Assembly: GCA_034401795.1 (NCBI GenBank)
Contig: CM067367.1
Location: forward strand, 48,271,839-48,335,838
Length of the DNA stretch: 64,000 bases
DNA from: Chaetoderma sp. LZ-2023a
Taxonomy: Eukaryota; Mollusca; Caudofoveata; Chaetodermatida; Chaetodermatidae
Direction of reading: 5' to 3'
The notes under the pieces were generated by a model. It was not told the origin of the DNA. It did not search any database and was given only the letters and a program-made list of their open reading frames with translations. A program made the position numbers and the translations under genes. How positions within the stretch are numbered: position 1 is the stretch's first letter; each line of letters starts with the position of its first letter. This document shows positions 13,631-24,808 of the stretch, piece after piece.

Positions 13631-13741
13631 AGAAATTCATTCTTTGTGAGAAGTGTCCTTGAATGGAACCACCTCGAAGAGGGCCTCATCACTTCTAATT
13701 CAATAAACGTTTTTAGAGCAAAACTCGGTGACTGCTACTAA
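13631..13741 (+). pseudogene. LINE reverse transcriptase C-terminal fragment
   Basis: An open stretch of 36 codons ending in TAA reads RNSFFVRSVLEWNHLEEGLI followed by a piece ending FRAKLGDCY. This is the usual C-terminus of invertebrate non-LTR reverse transcriptases ('NSFFPRTI-WN-LP---V-A-S---FK-KL'). Nothing upstream in frame is preserved, so it is a 5'-truncated, dead insertion. Confidence 0.6.
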
Positions 13742-13830
13742 ACTTATTTATCTTGCGCTACTCCACCCTCTGTTGGATATATGGCAATATTGGATCCTGC
13801 AATGTACTACTACAGAAACAGAAAGACCGG

Positions 13831-14436
13831 TTGAAGAAGCTTAAGATCACAGCACCAGGGGATATGATAGAAATGTATAATGTTGACCGGGTATAGGGCA
13901 GTGAAGTTTGCCCTCACATCATCATCATCATCAGGTACGAGGCCTTAGCCATTGGCTTGTTATTGCCTAGTTTTAGTCATCTGGTTTCTTTATATTGGTT
14001 ATCATTCGGGTGTGTGTGCGTGTGTGCGTGCGTGCGTGCGTGATACAGGTGTATGTAGATTTCTGCAAATTGTAACCAGTGTCTGTAGATTTATGATCGT
14101 TTTCTGCAGTTCCTGATACCCGAGTTTGATTCTCTAGGATTGTCACTTCGTGCTTACCACAAAAATACACCCACGGAAAGAAGTGACCTTTTCCAACCGA
14201 TTTAGCCATATATGAAGGAGATTCTGAATCTGTATGGAATCTTCACTCGGTTTCCCAATCACAGAAGATACAACAACAAGAGACCAAGGAGCAATCTTAC
14301 AGAAGAAGCGGTATGTGCCCTGCCTGTAAAGGCATTTGAAGCATGGCTACACAAGCATTGGTCACAGCAAGGGATACATCAAGAGACACACAGCAGCAGT
14401 TTGTATGATTACTATATTACGTGGCTGCTGAAGTAG
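13831..14436 (+). pseudogene. CR1-like LINE 3' fragment
   Basis: LKKLKITAPGDMIEMYN at 13,831 corresponds to the 'LPTL-YRRLRGDMIE-YK' block of CR1-type reverse transcriptases. After a gap containing a GTGC repeat (about 14,010-14,041), a 74-codon open stretch at 14,212-14,436 carries ALPVKAFEAWLHKHWSQQ, which matches the family's terminal 'PSVNAFK-RLDKHW'. The same blocks occur in the better copies at 18.2-19.8 kb and 30.7-31.1 kb. It is decayed: the two blocks are out of register and the segment between them is not recognisable. Confidence 0.55.
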
Positions 14437-14782
14437 AAACATCCTACAGGTGCAATCCATCCTTCTTTGCCTTTGACCACTGTGTCTTGTCCTCAGCCAA
14501 GATCTTTGGCTTCCTTGGGTCTCCCAGTAGGCCGAATTCCAAGGCTGTCTGTGTGGGTATGACTCGTGGCATCCTTAGCATATGACCAAATATCTTTACT
14601 GGCCGACTTTTACGGGGACATTACCCGTGAAGCAGTAGCCATAGCCATAGTAACTACAGTGGAGGAAGATGAAGATCTGGACATATAGCCAATAGAGAAA
14701 CCCTACGTTCAGGATTTACATGAGCTTACCGGAGGTGGCCGACTAAAGGGATCTGTAGGCAGACTTAATATCATGCAAATGT

Positions 14783-14917
14783 GCAGATGATGAGACATAT
14801 CTAGAAATAGCAGAGCTACTAAATAACTTCTTTACTGGCTTTTTTGCAAAAGAAAACTGCAACGAAATACCTAACATGACCCCTAGAATTATAGACCCTG
14901 TAGATCTCACAAGCTAG
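14783..14917 (+). pseudogene. LINE reverse transcriptase N-terminal fragment
   Basis: The plus strand reads YLEIAELLNNFFTGFFAKEN and then ...EIPNM before a stop. This is the segment that in CR1-like LINEs lies just ahead of the RT domain ('-KAE-LN-FFASVFTKEN---IP'). It lies downstream of C-terminal fragments on the same strand, so it belongs to a separate or rearranged insertion. Confidence 0.55.
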
Positions 14918-14929
14918 GGGTAATAACTA

Positions 14930-16795
14930 CATGCTGACATTTATGGCGGTTGTATGCCTTATGTCAGGGAAGTGGAAGCCATTTTTCGCCTGAGATGTTG
15001 ATGCGTATTGGCTCCGTAATATGGAGCTGATGAATCCAATGGCTTTCTTTACATTTCCTCCAGATGGTGGAGTTACTGTCGTCCTGTATAAGTTGGTTAT
15101 AGAACGGAGGTGTTCTTGTATGCGTGTTTTGAACATGCGTAGCATCTTGTCCACATTGTTTGTGGCAGTATCCAATATAGAGTAGTCATAGAGGCTAAAA
15201 CAGAATTTAGTAAACTACTGTACATACTATGCAATAAATCATTAATGGCAGAAAGTATTTCAGACATGAAAGAAAGCTGATATGGCATGTATTTACTGGG
15301 TCATTCCAAGCACAGGGACTGGGCGAGAGTTCCCATGAATGTCATGCCATCTTTGCACTAACAGGGTGTGTCACTATACGACTGATCTACATGGCAGCTG
15401 CACTTTAAAACTTCACTACTAAGGCAGAATTAATTTAATTGACATTTCCTCAAAACAGCATTGTCAGGAGACGTGTTCATACTTCGCCGATGTATACTTT
15501 GTCAAGCATCACGAATTTAAAGAGTCAGTTCCTTGTTTACTGAGTTGTGGAGGATTGAAGTTTTCCATCTTAGGATGTTATTTATAGGAAACGTTCTCGG
15601 AGAGTAGACAATGCACCATCCCATGTGCATTGATTGGACCTTCCATTTTTTATTGTGCCTTTCTGAAATTAAGGCACCCGGATATAAAAGGCATTGTTTC
15701 GGCAACACCCCGTGCATCTTCAAGGAGCTGCAGCCATCTCGAAATACGGTTACCATCTTCACCTGCCATCTGCATGGACATTATCGACTGCCCGAAAATA
15801 TCATCGTTAAAACTAGTCACGTGCTAGTCAAGTTATATATTAGCTTGAAGGGAACATTTTTCCCACGTTTTTGCAACACCTCTGTCCATGCCGGACAGCC
15901 ACCCGACATCTAGAAATTATGTGACACTATGTGACACTGCTACAAGTATCAGAGGGCCAAACTGGCCATTGAACAGTTATTTAGAAGAAAGTCAGAATAA
16001 TTATTTTCCAGTGGGCACTTATTCTGAGGGAGCGTTCATCTTCAATAATACTAGACCTTCTTGGTTACCATTAATCCGCCTCGTTTAGAAATGGGGACGC
16101 CAGCAAGACAGTTCCAAAATCTAATAAAGACGTTAAGAACGGTCCTACATTATTTCGGACAGGCACATGACCATCCGTGAATTTGTATCTGCCACTTACA
16201 TCCAGTACAGATAGAAGCTATTCTGTTGCCTCTACATCATTAATATTTAGCGGTTGTGTCTATGGCCATGAGGAACCAGCAAGAGGCTGCCCTTTCCTTC
16301 TCATGATAACCCTTGCGTGTGGCCCGTGGCCATTCCAGAAGCATCATCAAGATTGCATACTTTTCCTGCTAGTGTGGAGCTGCGGACAGTAATCCGGTCC
16401 AGTTGCACGTGCTACAGACATCTTTCTCCAAGTGACTTTTCAGAGTCGGCTGGCAAACGGTTTTACGTCATCACATTGACGGAGCGTGGGACCTCTCTTT
16501 GTTCATACGTTTGCCTGTTTAGTGGATGTTGGATGTCATACTTTCGTGTTCAGCCTGTTAGTGACATTTTTCATACACTTGACATAATCACTGCTGATGA
16601 GAATCTAAGCATTCGGCAAGCATTAGCGGTTGTTCATATGTTGTTCTCACCATGTTCAACCATTCAATCTTCGTCGGGAGTCTGTGCGCGTCTGTTCTAA
16701 GAGTGGTCATTTGGTGACACTGGAACATTCACCCACCCCAATATAAATTCCGAAAAGATTTTATTCCTTACACAGAACAGTTTAGATACCGACAG
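14930..16795. other. Stretch with no recognised gene
   Basis: Several medium open frames occur on both strands (for example 15,611-15,913 plus, 15,517-15,762 minus, and 16,317-16,700 plus with 127 codons). None shows a motif, signal peptide or splice context that I can name. The minus strand across 15.6-16.6 kb gives scattered coding-like phrases and might be an old unrecognised relic, but I cannot support a family. Confidence 0.35.
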
Positions 16796-16796
16796 G

Positions 16797-16800
<4 letters not shown>

Positions 16801-16892
<92 letters not shown>
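16801..16892. repeat. Long TA microsatellite
   Basis: Uninterrupted (TA)n of about 92 bases. The minus-strand open frame reading IYIYIY is an artefact of this repeat. Confidence 0.95.
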
Positions 16893-16895
<3 letters not shown>

Positions 16896-16899
16896 GACA

Positions 16900-18240
16900 T
16901 GGTGTTTACAATTAGTATATCACACCAACCGTATGCTTTTAACCTTCAACACTTAATTAATAATACCAAACAATTATGGGGAATCACATACTGTCCTTGT
17001 GTCAGTATCTTTAGCACAATAATTCCTGGTAATTCCCTGCTAGTACTCAGAAAGCTCAAATTAGGCAACATCACATTTTCATGTTCATGTTAGGGATATC
17101 ATGGCATGATATATCCACGAAGTCTCATTGAGTACCAATGATTGTTTCAGTATTGCTTTACTATTAAGTTTAACAACCTGAAATCTAAACACATTTGTCA
17201 CTTCTCTTCGTAGACACGTAGAGATTTCCATTCTACATATACTTAGCAATGGACATCGATGGATTGTGACACCACCTTTCTTTCTCTTCCCGCACAGATG
17301 TGTTGTAAACCTGTTCTGACCTGGGTTCCCTTGTAGTTCAAATACTAGGCACCTGAGGTCATGATTGGTAGACGTGCCAAACAATAGAGGCAGGTGGCGA
17401 CAACTATTGATGCACATACAGCCTTTTCGTATTCAAAATTACAAATTATTTCGCCAACCAATAAGTTTATGTCCAGCCCTTTACCGGAACATCATCCGCT
17501 TAAGGCAGATATACTAGGAGAAATTATACAACTTACATATTTACAACAAGTTAGTCAGCTATTCGTAAGCCCAGTAGGGGATACCTAAGTGCCACGGTTT
17601 ATTTCACACAAGTAATTTGTATTATTATTGTTTTATTATTTGTTATTGTATTTCATTAATTAACTTGTCAAATGACTTCGTAATCATCCCGTCCTTCAAT
17701 AAATTCGGTTATTATCTCGCTGGTAAGAGTTTTTATTTGTTGCCTTTGTGTATCTCTCGACATGATGCATATGGATAACCCCTCTGAAAGGCCTTAGTCA
17801 GAGGAATAATGTAGTTTCTACTTCCCTACCACACTCCTAGACTACCTCTGATCCACCCAGCATAAAAGCATTTGAAGCGAAGCTTTCAACGTAACAGTTG
17901 AGATAAACCCTTTGGGAGTCAATCTGCACTCACCCCCACAGGAACCAAGAGGTTCCGCCATCTCACTACATAGACAGCATATGTTTGTAGCCGACCAAGT
18001 CCCACCCCTCCTTACATGACGCTGAACCCCCCACCCCCCACAAACGGTGGAGGGCATGTGGGCCGGAAGTCGGGTAGATGGGAGGCGGCGCAACCAGAGG
18101 TGTGTCCATGCCGCATGACCAAAGTCGCTGTGGTGGGAATGGGTGCGCGGCGGCATTGCAGCATTACGTGCTTGGCTTGCTACCCTATATGTCCTGATCA
18201 GCGTCTTCATCCTCAGTGTTTACTATGACTGCTGCTTTCG
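16900..18240. other. Stretch with no recognised gene
   Basis: Contains a 110-codon minus open frame (17,085-17,417) and a 122-codon minus frame (17,842-18,210). Neither has a recognisable domain, and the latter spans a C-rich tract with biased composition. No RNA gene or transposon terminus seen. Confidence 0.35.
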
Positions 18241-18244
18241 TGTG

Positions 18245-19725
18245 TCACGGAGAAGAAATCTTTAAGGCTGTGTCGAACTGGTACTTCAGGTCCGGCTGTG
18301 ATGAGTAGGCGTATTTGTCTAGTCGTGCTTCACATGCCTTTACTGATGGGCGAATCTCCATTTCTTCTGGAAGGCTGTTCCATGCCTTCTTTGATTGGTA
18401 TATGAGGACAAATAGCACTGTTTCATATGCCACTAAACATCTTATGTGTCTCTATCATACCTGCACACAGTCTTCGGTATGTGAGTGTTGGCATCTTAAA
18501 CTACCTCAACCAGTTTTCATTACGCAGGTCCTTCAGCTCTGATACCAGATTTGTGGCTGTTTGCACATTTTCGATGACTACTACATCACTTTTCCTCAGA
18601 AGGTATCATCCCTCATTAGCATACTCTCGATGGTATAACCTCTTAAAATTCTCTATATTTAGATGAAAGATCGCCAGATCATTGTCATCAATTGTGTTGC
18701 CTTATTAGCTTTCTCATTTATATGTGCCTCAAAGAACAGTGCCCTATCTACTTTGACACCAAGGTCCTTTTCTTTGTTGATCTTTGTCAGCTTGTGTTCT
18801 GGATCTGCATTTCTCTGGCCTCTCCTGAAGTACTTCTGCTCAGTATCAGCTCATGTTCAAACCGTCATCACCTTGCACTTGTCAGGGTGGAACCTCACTA
18901 ACGAGTTGGAGAATGAACAGGTCTGTTTACAGTTCCTGCTGATCACTGTCGCTGTTCATCTGACGAGAAATCATCATGTCATCTGCATCCATGTCTGTGG
19001 TTCAAGGTAATTTATGTTCAGGACAAAAAGGACTGGTCTGAGCGCTCTGGCCTGCAGGGTGCAACTCAGATCATTGACCCATTCCGACTTTGAGATAATT
19101 GAAAGGACTCTGCTTTCTGTTTGACTGGAAGGCTTCGATCCACGTGTGCACTTTCCCAGTTATACCTTATCTGATAATCTTCACAAGTAGACGTGTGTGT
19201 GTGGTACAGTGTTGAACGACTTCATGAAATCCAAGTATATGACATCAATATTACCACCCTGATATAACTGCTGTACTCATGGATCTGTCCTCCCTCCGCC
19301 CCCCCCCCCCTCCCCAACAACTGCAATTTCGTCGAACTGCACGTGACAAATCCAAACTGCTTGTTACTAATTAGGTGGTTTCACTTCCCATGACTGGTGT
19401 GTATTGTTGCTTGCAAACTTCTAACTGCCCTTCTCGTCATTCTTGACAATGCTGCTATATTTGCCGTTTTCCAGTCAGCTGTTATCTCACCTATGTTGAA
19501 CAATATCATCAATGACTCGCTAATCACCTCATGCAGCTCTCTCAGCATTCTCGAGTGGATTCCATCTGGACCTGATCATTTAGCAATCTTCAACTTTACC
19601 AGTTTCTTGTTTACAATCTCATCTGTTATATCTCATTCAGTGGGCTCCCCACATCTTTTACAGGCACATCTGGGATTACACCAGGAAAAAACTCCCCAAT
19701 TACACCCACTGATTGTGAAAATGAT
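18245..19725 (-). pseudogene. Decayed CR1-like LINE reverse transcriptase
   Basis: Minus-strand translation gives the RT landmarks in order. SGPDGIHSRMLRELHEV and ADWKTANIAAL lie near 19.45-19.58 kb, IDVIYLDFMKSFNTVPH near 19.2 kb (palm motif A), and DADDMMI at about 18.97 kb (the catalytic 'ADD' motif). These are followed by FHPDKCKVM, DLGVKVDRALFFEAHINEKA (18.75 kb), PTLTYRRL near 18.5 kb, and the terminal SKKAWNSLPEEM...PSVKACEARLDKY (18.25-18.4 kb). The domain order and wording place it in the CR1/Jockey-type group. It has many stops and frameshifts and no endonuclease region was seen, so it is a 5'-truncated dead copy. Confidence 0.75.
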
Positions 19726-20132
19726 TTTTGGCGTTTTCATTTACAACAAACTATTGTAGAGAGATTTCGCTGTGTTTAGAGTTGGTTAATCTTTATATTA
19801 ACCAGAGATGCGCTGTGAACATTAAATACGATAACCTATAAGCCACTAAACGCTGTGAGTATCTGGATAATTATGTCGATTCCCAATTGGTTTATAAACA
19901 ACTAATCTTGTGAACTCGGGTAATGACCTCGATTACCACGAGCTATGCTAGCGGCCGTTTTCTAGTGAAAGGAGTGAAAGGATTAAGCTGAAGAAGAAAG
20001 AACAAACCATTAATATGTGCATAAATTCGGATATTGATGGATACACCTTAAAGGAATATAGCTTCAAAATGAAGCATCACTAGGTATAAACTTTCCTCCA
20101 AATGGTCAACTTGCTTAATGATATTATGACAG

Positions 20133-20417
20133 ACTGTCACCATCTTCTATTGAATATTACAGAATAATAATGGCATTGTTAATGGAGGATCCTAAACTAA
20201 GTTACCTACAGGTTAATACATGCTTGTATTCTCGTGACATAATTTGCCATGATGATTTAATGGACGAATGCATGTTTCATGTTACTATTTGCATTCCCGT
20301 ATCACAAATACTGTTTACTACATAATAATTGACGAAATTAGGTACGGTTTTGGGCTGAACTCTAAGTCCAACATGCGATTATTATTCTGTAAATATTCAA
20401 TAGAAGATGGTGACAGT
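20133..20417. mobile_element. TIR element, copy 1 (MITE-like)
   Basis: Starts ACTGTCACCATCTTCTATTG and ends with the near-perfect inverse CAATAGAAGATGGTGACAGT; the inverted repeats run about 40 bases, to the ATTATTATTCTGTAAATATT side. The 285-base body is non-coding. Nearly the same unit recurs at 22,014-22,303. No clear target duplication is visible. Confidence 0.75.
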
Positions 20418-20600
20418 ATATAACGTAATAAGGAATTAATGATGCTGATATTGATTAAATGCTACTTCGATCTGATTATTTCTTCATTGCTGATGGACAT
20501 TATCTTCTACCTCATCCAAATTATTCGATGTTCCAGTCTATTTTGAGGTCTTCCATTGATCATGATGGCTGGAGCACGTTCTACAACAGATGTGCAAACA
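20418..20600 (+). repeat. Right-flank repeat shared with 22.3-22.5 kb
   Basis: Sequence after the TIR element (ATTAATGATGCTGATATTGA onward to GGAGCACGTTCTACAACA) is repeated after the second TIR copy at 22,322-22,498. A short piece of it also occurs at about 21,092-21,122. The duplicated unit is therefore larger than the TIR element alone. Confidence 0.7.
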
Positions 20601-20730
20601 ATATTTTTATTATATACTGTTTATCAATATGAAAGGGTTGTATTTTATACCTATGTGCATACTTACCAAAGTATGCCTGCATCTATAAAATAACTTCCTT
20701 TTTTAAAATTAATTTCAGTAATTTCCCACA

Positions 20731-20754
20731 TTCATTCATTCATTCATTCATTCA
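20731..20754. repeat. ATTC tetranucleotide repeat
   Basis: Five to six tandem ATTC units in otherwise unremarkable AT-rich DNA. Confidence 0.85.
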
Positions 20755-22013
20755 TAATAACTCATGGAAGATAATCAGATATTGTTCTGCATCAGTATTT
20801 TGATAAATGATTGAGGAATTGTTACTGCACATGGTAGTAAGAGTTTTCTTCAATGTTTGTCAATGTATTCATCAGTATATCCAGTGTATGAATAGCTAGT
20901 TCATATAAAAAAAAGAGAATGAAATGCGTTAGCAAAAGAAACGTCTAGAAAATTTTCATGTTCTAAGATTTTACGAACTATGCTGATGGACGTTTTGTGA
21001 CTAGTGTGACAGGAAGTTGTTGCTGACAATAATTTTCTGACAATCTAGTAGCGAAATGTTTAGCACTTTCCTCATGGCAAATATCAATAAAGTATTAATG
21101 ATGCTAATATTGATTAAATGCTCAAAATATTAATTCATGTTTCAACGATTAGAGAGAGATGAATATTTTATTACAGTGTCGGGTGTTTCACGTGTAGAGG
21201 AAATATGGCACTGTTCTTGCATGGCATTCGTAGAGTCTGTTGCATTAAGCAACACTAGATTGTGAAAAGTGTCATTCTCAAGCAGGATAATGTACCATGT
21301 TTGTTATCCATGCATTGTGAAGTTTGATAACTCACATAAAACTGTTGAGGGTTGAATGATTCACATAAAACTGTTAAGATTTCATGTGGATTATCTAACT
21401 TTTAACAGTTAAGATGTAACAGATTTTTAATTGTGCTGTGTGATAACTCGACTTGTAATTCTTAATAGTTTTGAGCACAAAATTGATGATGTCCTTATGT
21501 ATTATCACCTGAGAGATATTCTGATGCATGAAATGATTTTTTAGTATTATTAATTGTTTACATACCTTTCCTACTGTCAGTTGTTCATGGACTAACAGTT
21601 AGGACAATGTTTGGAGATCTCTTAACAATCGTCATATTAGTTGTTGTAGTAGAGATATGTAATTTCAATTAAATTTGTGCTTTCCTAAATGACGTAGTAG
21701 TTGTTTGAAATTGCATAGCGATAATGACAATATGTGTACATAATATTTTCTTATCTTATCATAAGATAGTATATTTTCAATATAGTTAAATATCTGTAAT
21801 CTGTAATATTTTTAGTGATGTAAGTTTCTTTGAGAATCATTTACTTAATGATGTAGGTGTATATAGACCATGATTGAAATGGGATATTTATTGGTTTATA
21901 TAGTATCTGTGATAAATTAACATAATTAGTTCAATAATACTGAAATAATACTCATTATAAAGATGTTAAAGGCCAATGGTCAATGTTTTTTACGAGGTGT
22001 GATAGTGTGACAG

Positions 22014-22303
22014 ACTGTCACCATCTTCTATTGAATATTTACAGAATGATAATGCCATTGTTAATGGAAGATGCTAAACTAAGTTACCTACACGTTAAGA
22101 CAAGCTTGTATTCTCGTGACATAATTTGACATGATGATTTAACTGACGAATAGATGTTTCAAATTATTATTTGCATTCCCATATTGCGAAAACTGTTTTA
22201 CTACATAATAGTTGACGAAATTAGGTACGGACAGCATTTGGGCTGAACTCTGTCCAACATGCGATTATTATTCTGTAAATATCCAATAGGAGATGGTGAC
22301 AGT
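22014..22303. mobile_element. TIR element, copy 2 (MITE-like)
   Basis: Same ends as copy 1 (ACTGTCACCATCTTC ... GAGATGGTGACAGT), with small differences through the body. Followed by the same right-flank sequence to about 22,498, and then by a partial repeat of the internal segment (TTGACGAAATTAGGTACGG at about 22,509). This suggests rearrangement or nested duplication after insertion. Non-coding. Confidence 0.75.
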
Positions 22304-22566
22304 ATATAAAGTAATAAAGTATTAATGATGCTGATATTGATTAAATGCTACTTCGATCCGATTATTTCTTCATTGCTGATGGACATATATATATCTTCTA
22401 CCTCATCCAAATTATTCGATGTTCCAGTCTACTTCGAGGTCTACTTGGGGCCTCGATTGATCATGATGGCTGGAGCACGTTCTACAACAGCTGTTTTACT
22501 ACATAAAAATTGACGAAATTAGGTACGGAAGCTTTGGGACTGAGCTCTATGTCCAACATACGATTA

Positions 22567-24140
22567 AATTTCCCTAGTTATTTATATCAATTACTGGATA
22601 TTTCCAGAGTAAATTACCAAAATCTTAGTTAAATCCATCTTCATTCACAATTTTCTAGCGTCAGCCATTTGTTATTACGTCATTTGTAAGTTATCATTCT
22701 TGAGCAATCAGAATGCAGGATTCCGACGATAAATGTTTGTAGGTCATTGCGTCGTCATCCTGTGATGTTATAGTTTATAAAAGGAATCGGGTCACTACAT
22801 CCTGAGGATTTAGATCCAATGGTCTAATGTTTTGTTTACCTTTTTGGAGACAGCTTGACATAACGATTTAAGGGTATGCTTTTTGCAATTTAGATATTAC
22901 TATTCAGCGATTTATGCTACTAGTGATATAATAATTACTATTTAGCTAAATAATCGGCGATAACTTATCGTGGCTAGAATTATCATATTACATTATAATC
23001 CTAGCGTGATCTTGGCTAGAATTACGAGTTATAGCCCCAAATGGTTAATATTCTGCTGAAATCTATCTCAGACTTAGCATACTTGAATCAGATCAGATCG
23101 AACCTCAGAGCTATTACAGCAACGAAAATTCTAAGTTACTATATATTCTCAGGTGCAGTTACATTTAATCTACCTGCCTTAATTGTCGGCTAGTTATGTA
23201 TAATTCCCTCTGTATAGAATTATTAATTAGCCTGTAGGATCATTAATTTCTTGTAGAAATAACTGTGTTTTCCAGTACTAGAAGCATCTTGTGTGACATC
23301 CACAAACAACTGTGATATATACTAGCAGGATTGCTTGTGCAGTATAACCATTTCGGAATAACTCAATTATATTCTGCCTATTCTGATTTTGACAATGTCA
23401 AAAGCCAGTATTAGGAATAAAAAAATCATATTTATTTTTATTCATGCCTTATCAATTCGTCTGAAAGGACGACAATCTCATGCTCATTCCCTCGCCACTT
23501 ATACTATCTTCAACACACACGCATGGAAATCATGCGTATCTCGCGAGATCTGCTTCGATACGAGAAAGTGTATTCTCGAAGAAGCCACGCCTCTATTTTT
23601 AGATTGTCATGGAAATATGTATTGCCTGCTGGCATATTATCAACAGCAGATATTAGAGACATCGGATTCCCCATCACACTCATAATCATCATTATCATCA
23701 CACAATTATGGCGTGTCTGCGCTGAGCGAGTCTGCTGGTGAAGGGAGAGGACCCTTCTTGAAGAGATCGATGTTAAGAAAATACGGTCGTAGTTGCTCCT
23801 CTCGCACTGTTATACATCAGTTTGCATACATGCAAGTGTTCGCATCTTACAAATCAAGGGAGACAACTCTTCGAAGTCTTAAGGCCGTGTTACAGACAAT
23901 GCTTAGCTATTGACCTTGATCTGATTGGCGCTTATAAGGTGTATCTTATTCTAGTGTTACATTATTACACCAACACCAGCAACATACATCACCAACACAA
24001 CAACAACACACTGGGTGATCTATCGTCCTGATAAGTGATCTCTCATCTAGTCTAGTGGTAATATTCTCCAGGTTATTCTGAGTAGCTTTTATTTACTGGT
24101 CTCCTGAATTGTATTACCTTGTAACACACGTGCTGAAACA
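22567..24140. other. Stretch with no recognised gene
   Basis: AT-rich sequence without a recognisable protein domain or RNA gene. Open frames of 60-98 codons at 23.4-24.0 kb overlap on both strands and show no family motif. Confidence 0.35.
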
Positions 24141-24143
24141 CAC

Positions 24144-24446
24144 TACCAGAAGGCGGTGGTCTGTTACAATATATACAACATTGACAAAAGCAGCTTCTTC
24201 GGACTCTCTACTAATACACACACTAGAGGCCATAAGTTCAAGCTCAACATGAAACGCAGCACTAGGGAAATTCATAAGTACTTTTTCTCTAACAGGGTTG
24301 TACCATATTGGAATTCACTGGCAGCCACAGTCATAGAGGCACCAATGGCTGACTCCTTCAAAAGTAAATTAGACAGCTTAGATACTGGAATCTTAAGGGT
24401 CAAAGGTTTAACCACTGCCATGGTAGCCATGCTCCAAGACAGCTGA
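24144..24446 (+). pseudogene. CR1-like LINE 3' fragment
   Basis: A 96-codon open frame contains TRGHKFKLNMKRSTREIHKY and FFSNRVVPYWNSLAATVIEA, then a segment ending DSFKSKLDSL. This is the standard C-terminal segment of CR1-like reverse transcriptases. The N-terminal RT domain is absent, consistent with 5' truncation on insertion. The last stop is at the expected distance after the conserved block. It abuts the minus-strand LINE starting at about 24.73 kb. Confidence 0.7.
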
Positions 24447-24808
24447 ACCTGTCTAGATAGTGTCCACTTGTTTTCTGGATCTAGGAGGTGGTGGTCCTTT
24501 AAAGCAGGTTATCATAAGACCACATGTCCTGGAAAGCCTTCACCCATGGTATTACAATCTACTACCCATATACCTAAATCTATGAAATAACCATATTAAC
24601 TGACTAATTTCTTAGTGACTATTTTTAATTTTTATTTTTGTTGCTGCATAAATGTGGTTGTTATAGACGATGTAACGCGGATCGACTGGTCAGGTACGGA
24701 ATTTCCCAGCCAGTCTGGGTACAGAATGTATGTATTTATGTATGTATGTATGTCGGATTTATATAGCGGCAATTCCAAACTGAATTGCTCAAAAGCGCTT
24801 TACAAAAT

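Noticed and set aside
16697-16900. 67-codon minus frame reading IYIYIY
   Set aside because: Entirely a translation of the (TA)n microsatellite.
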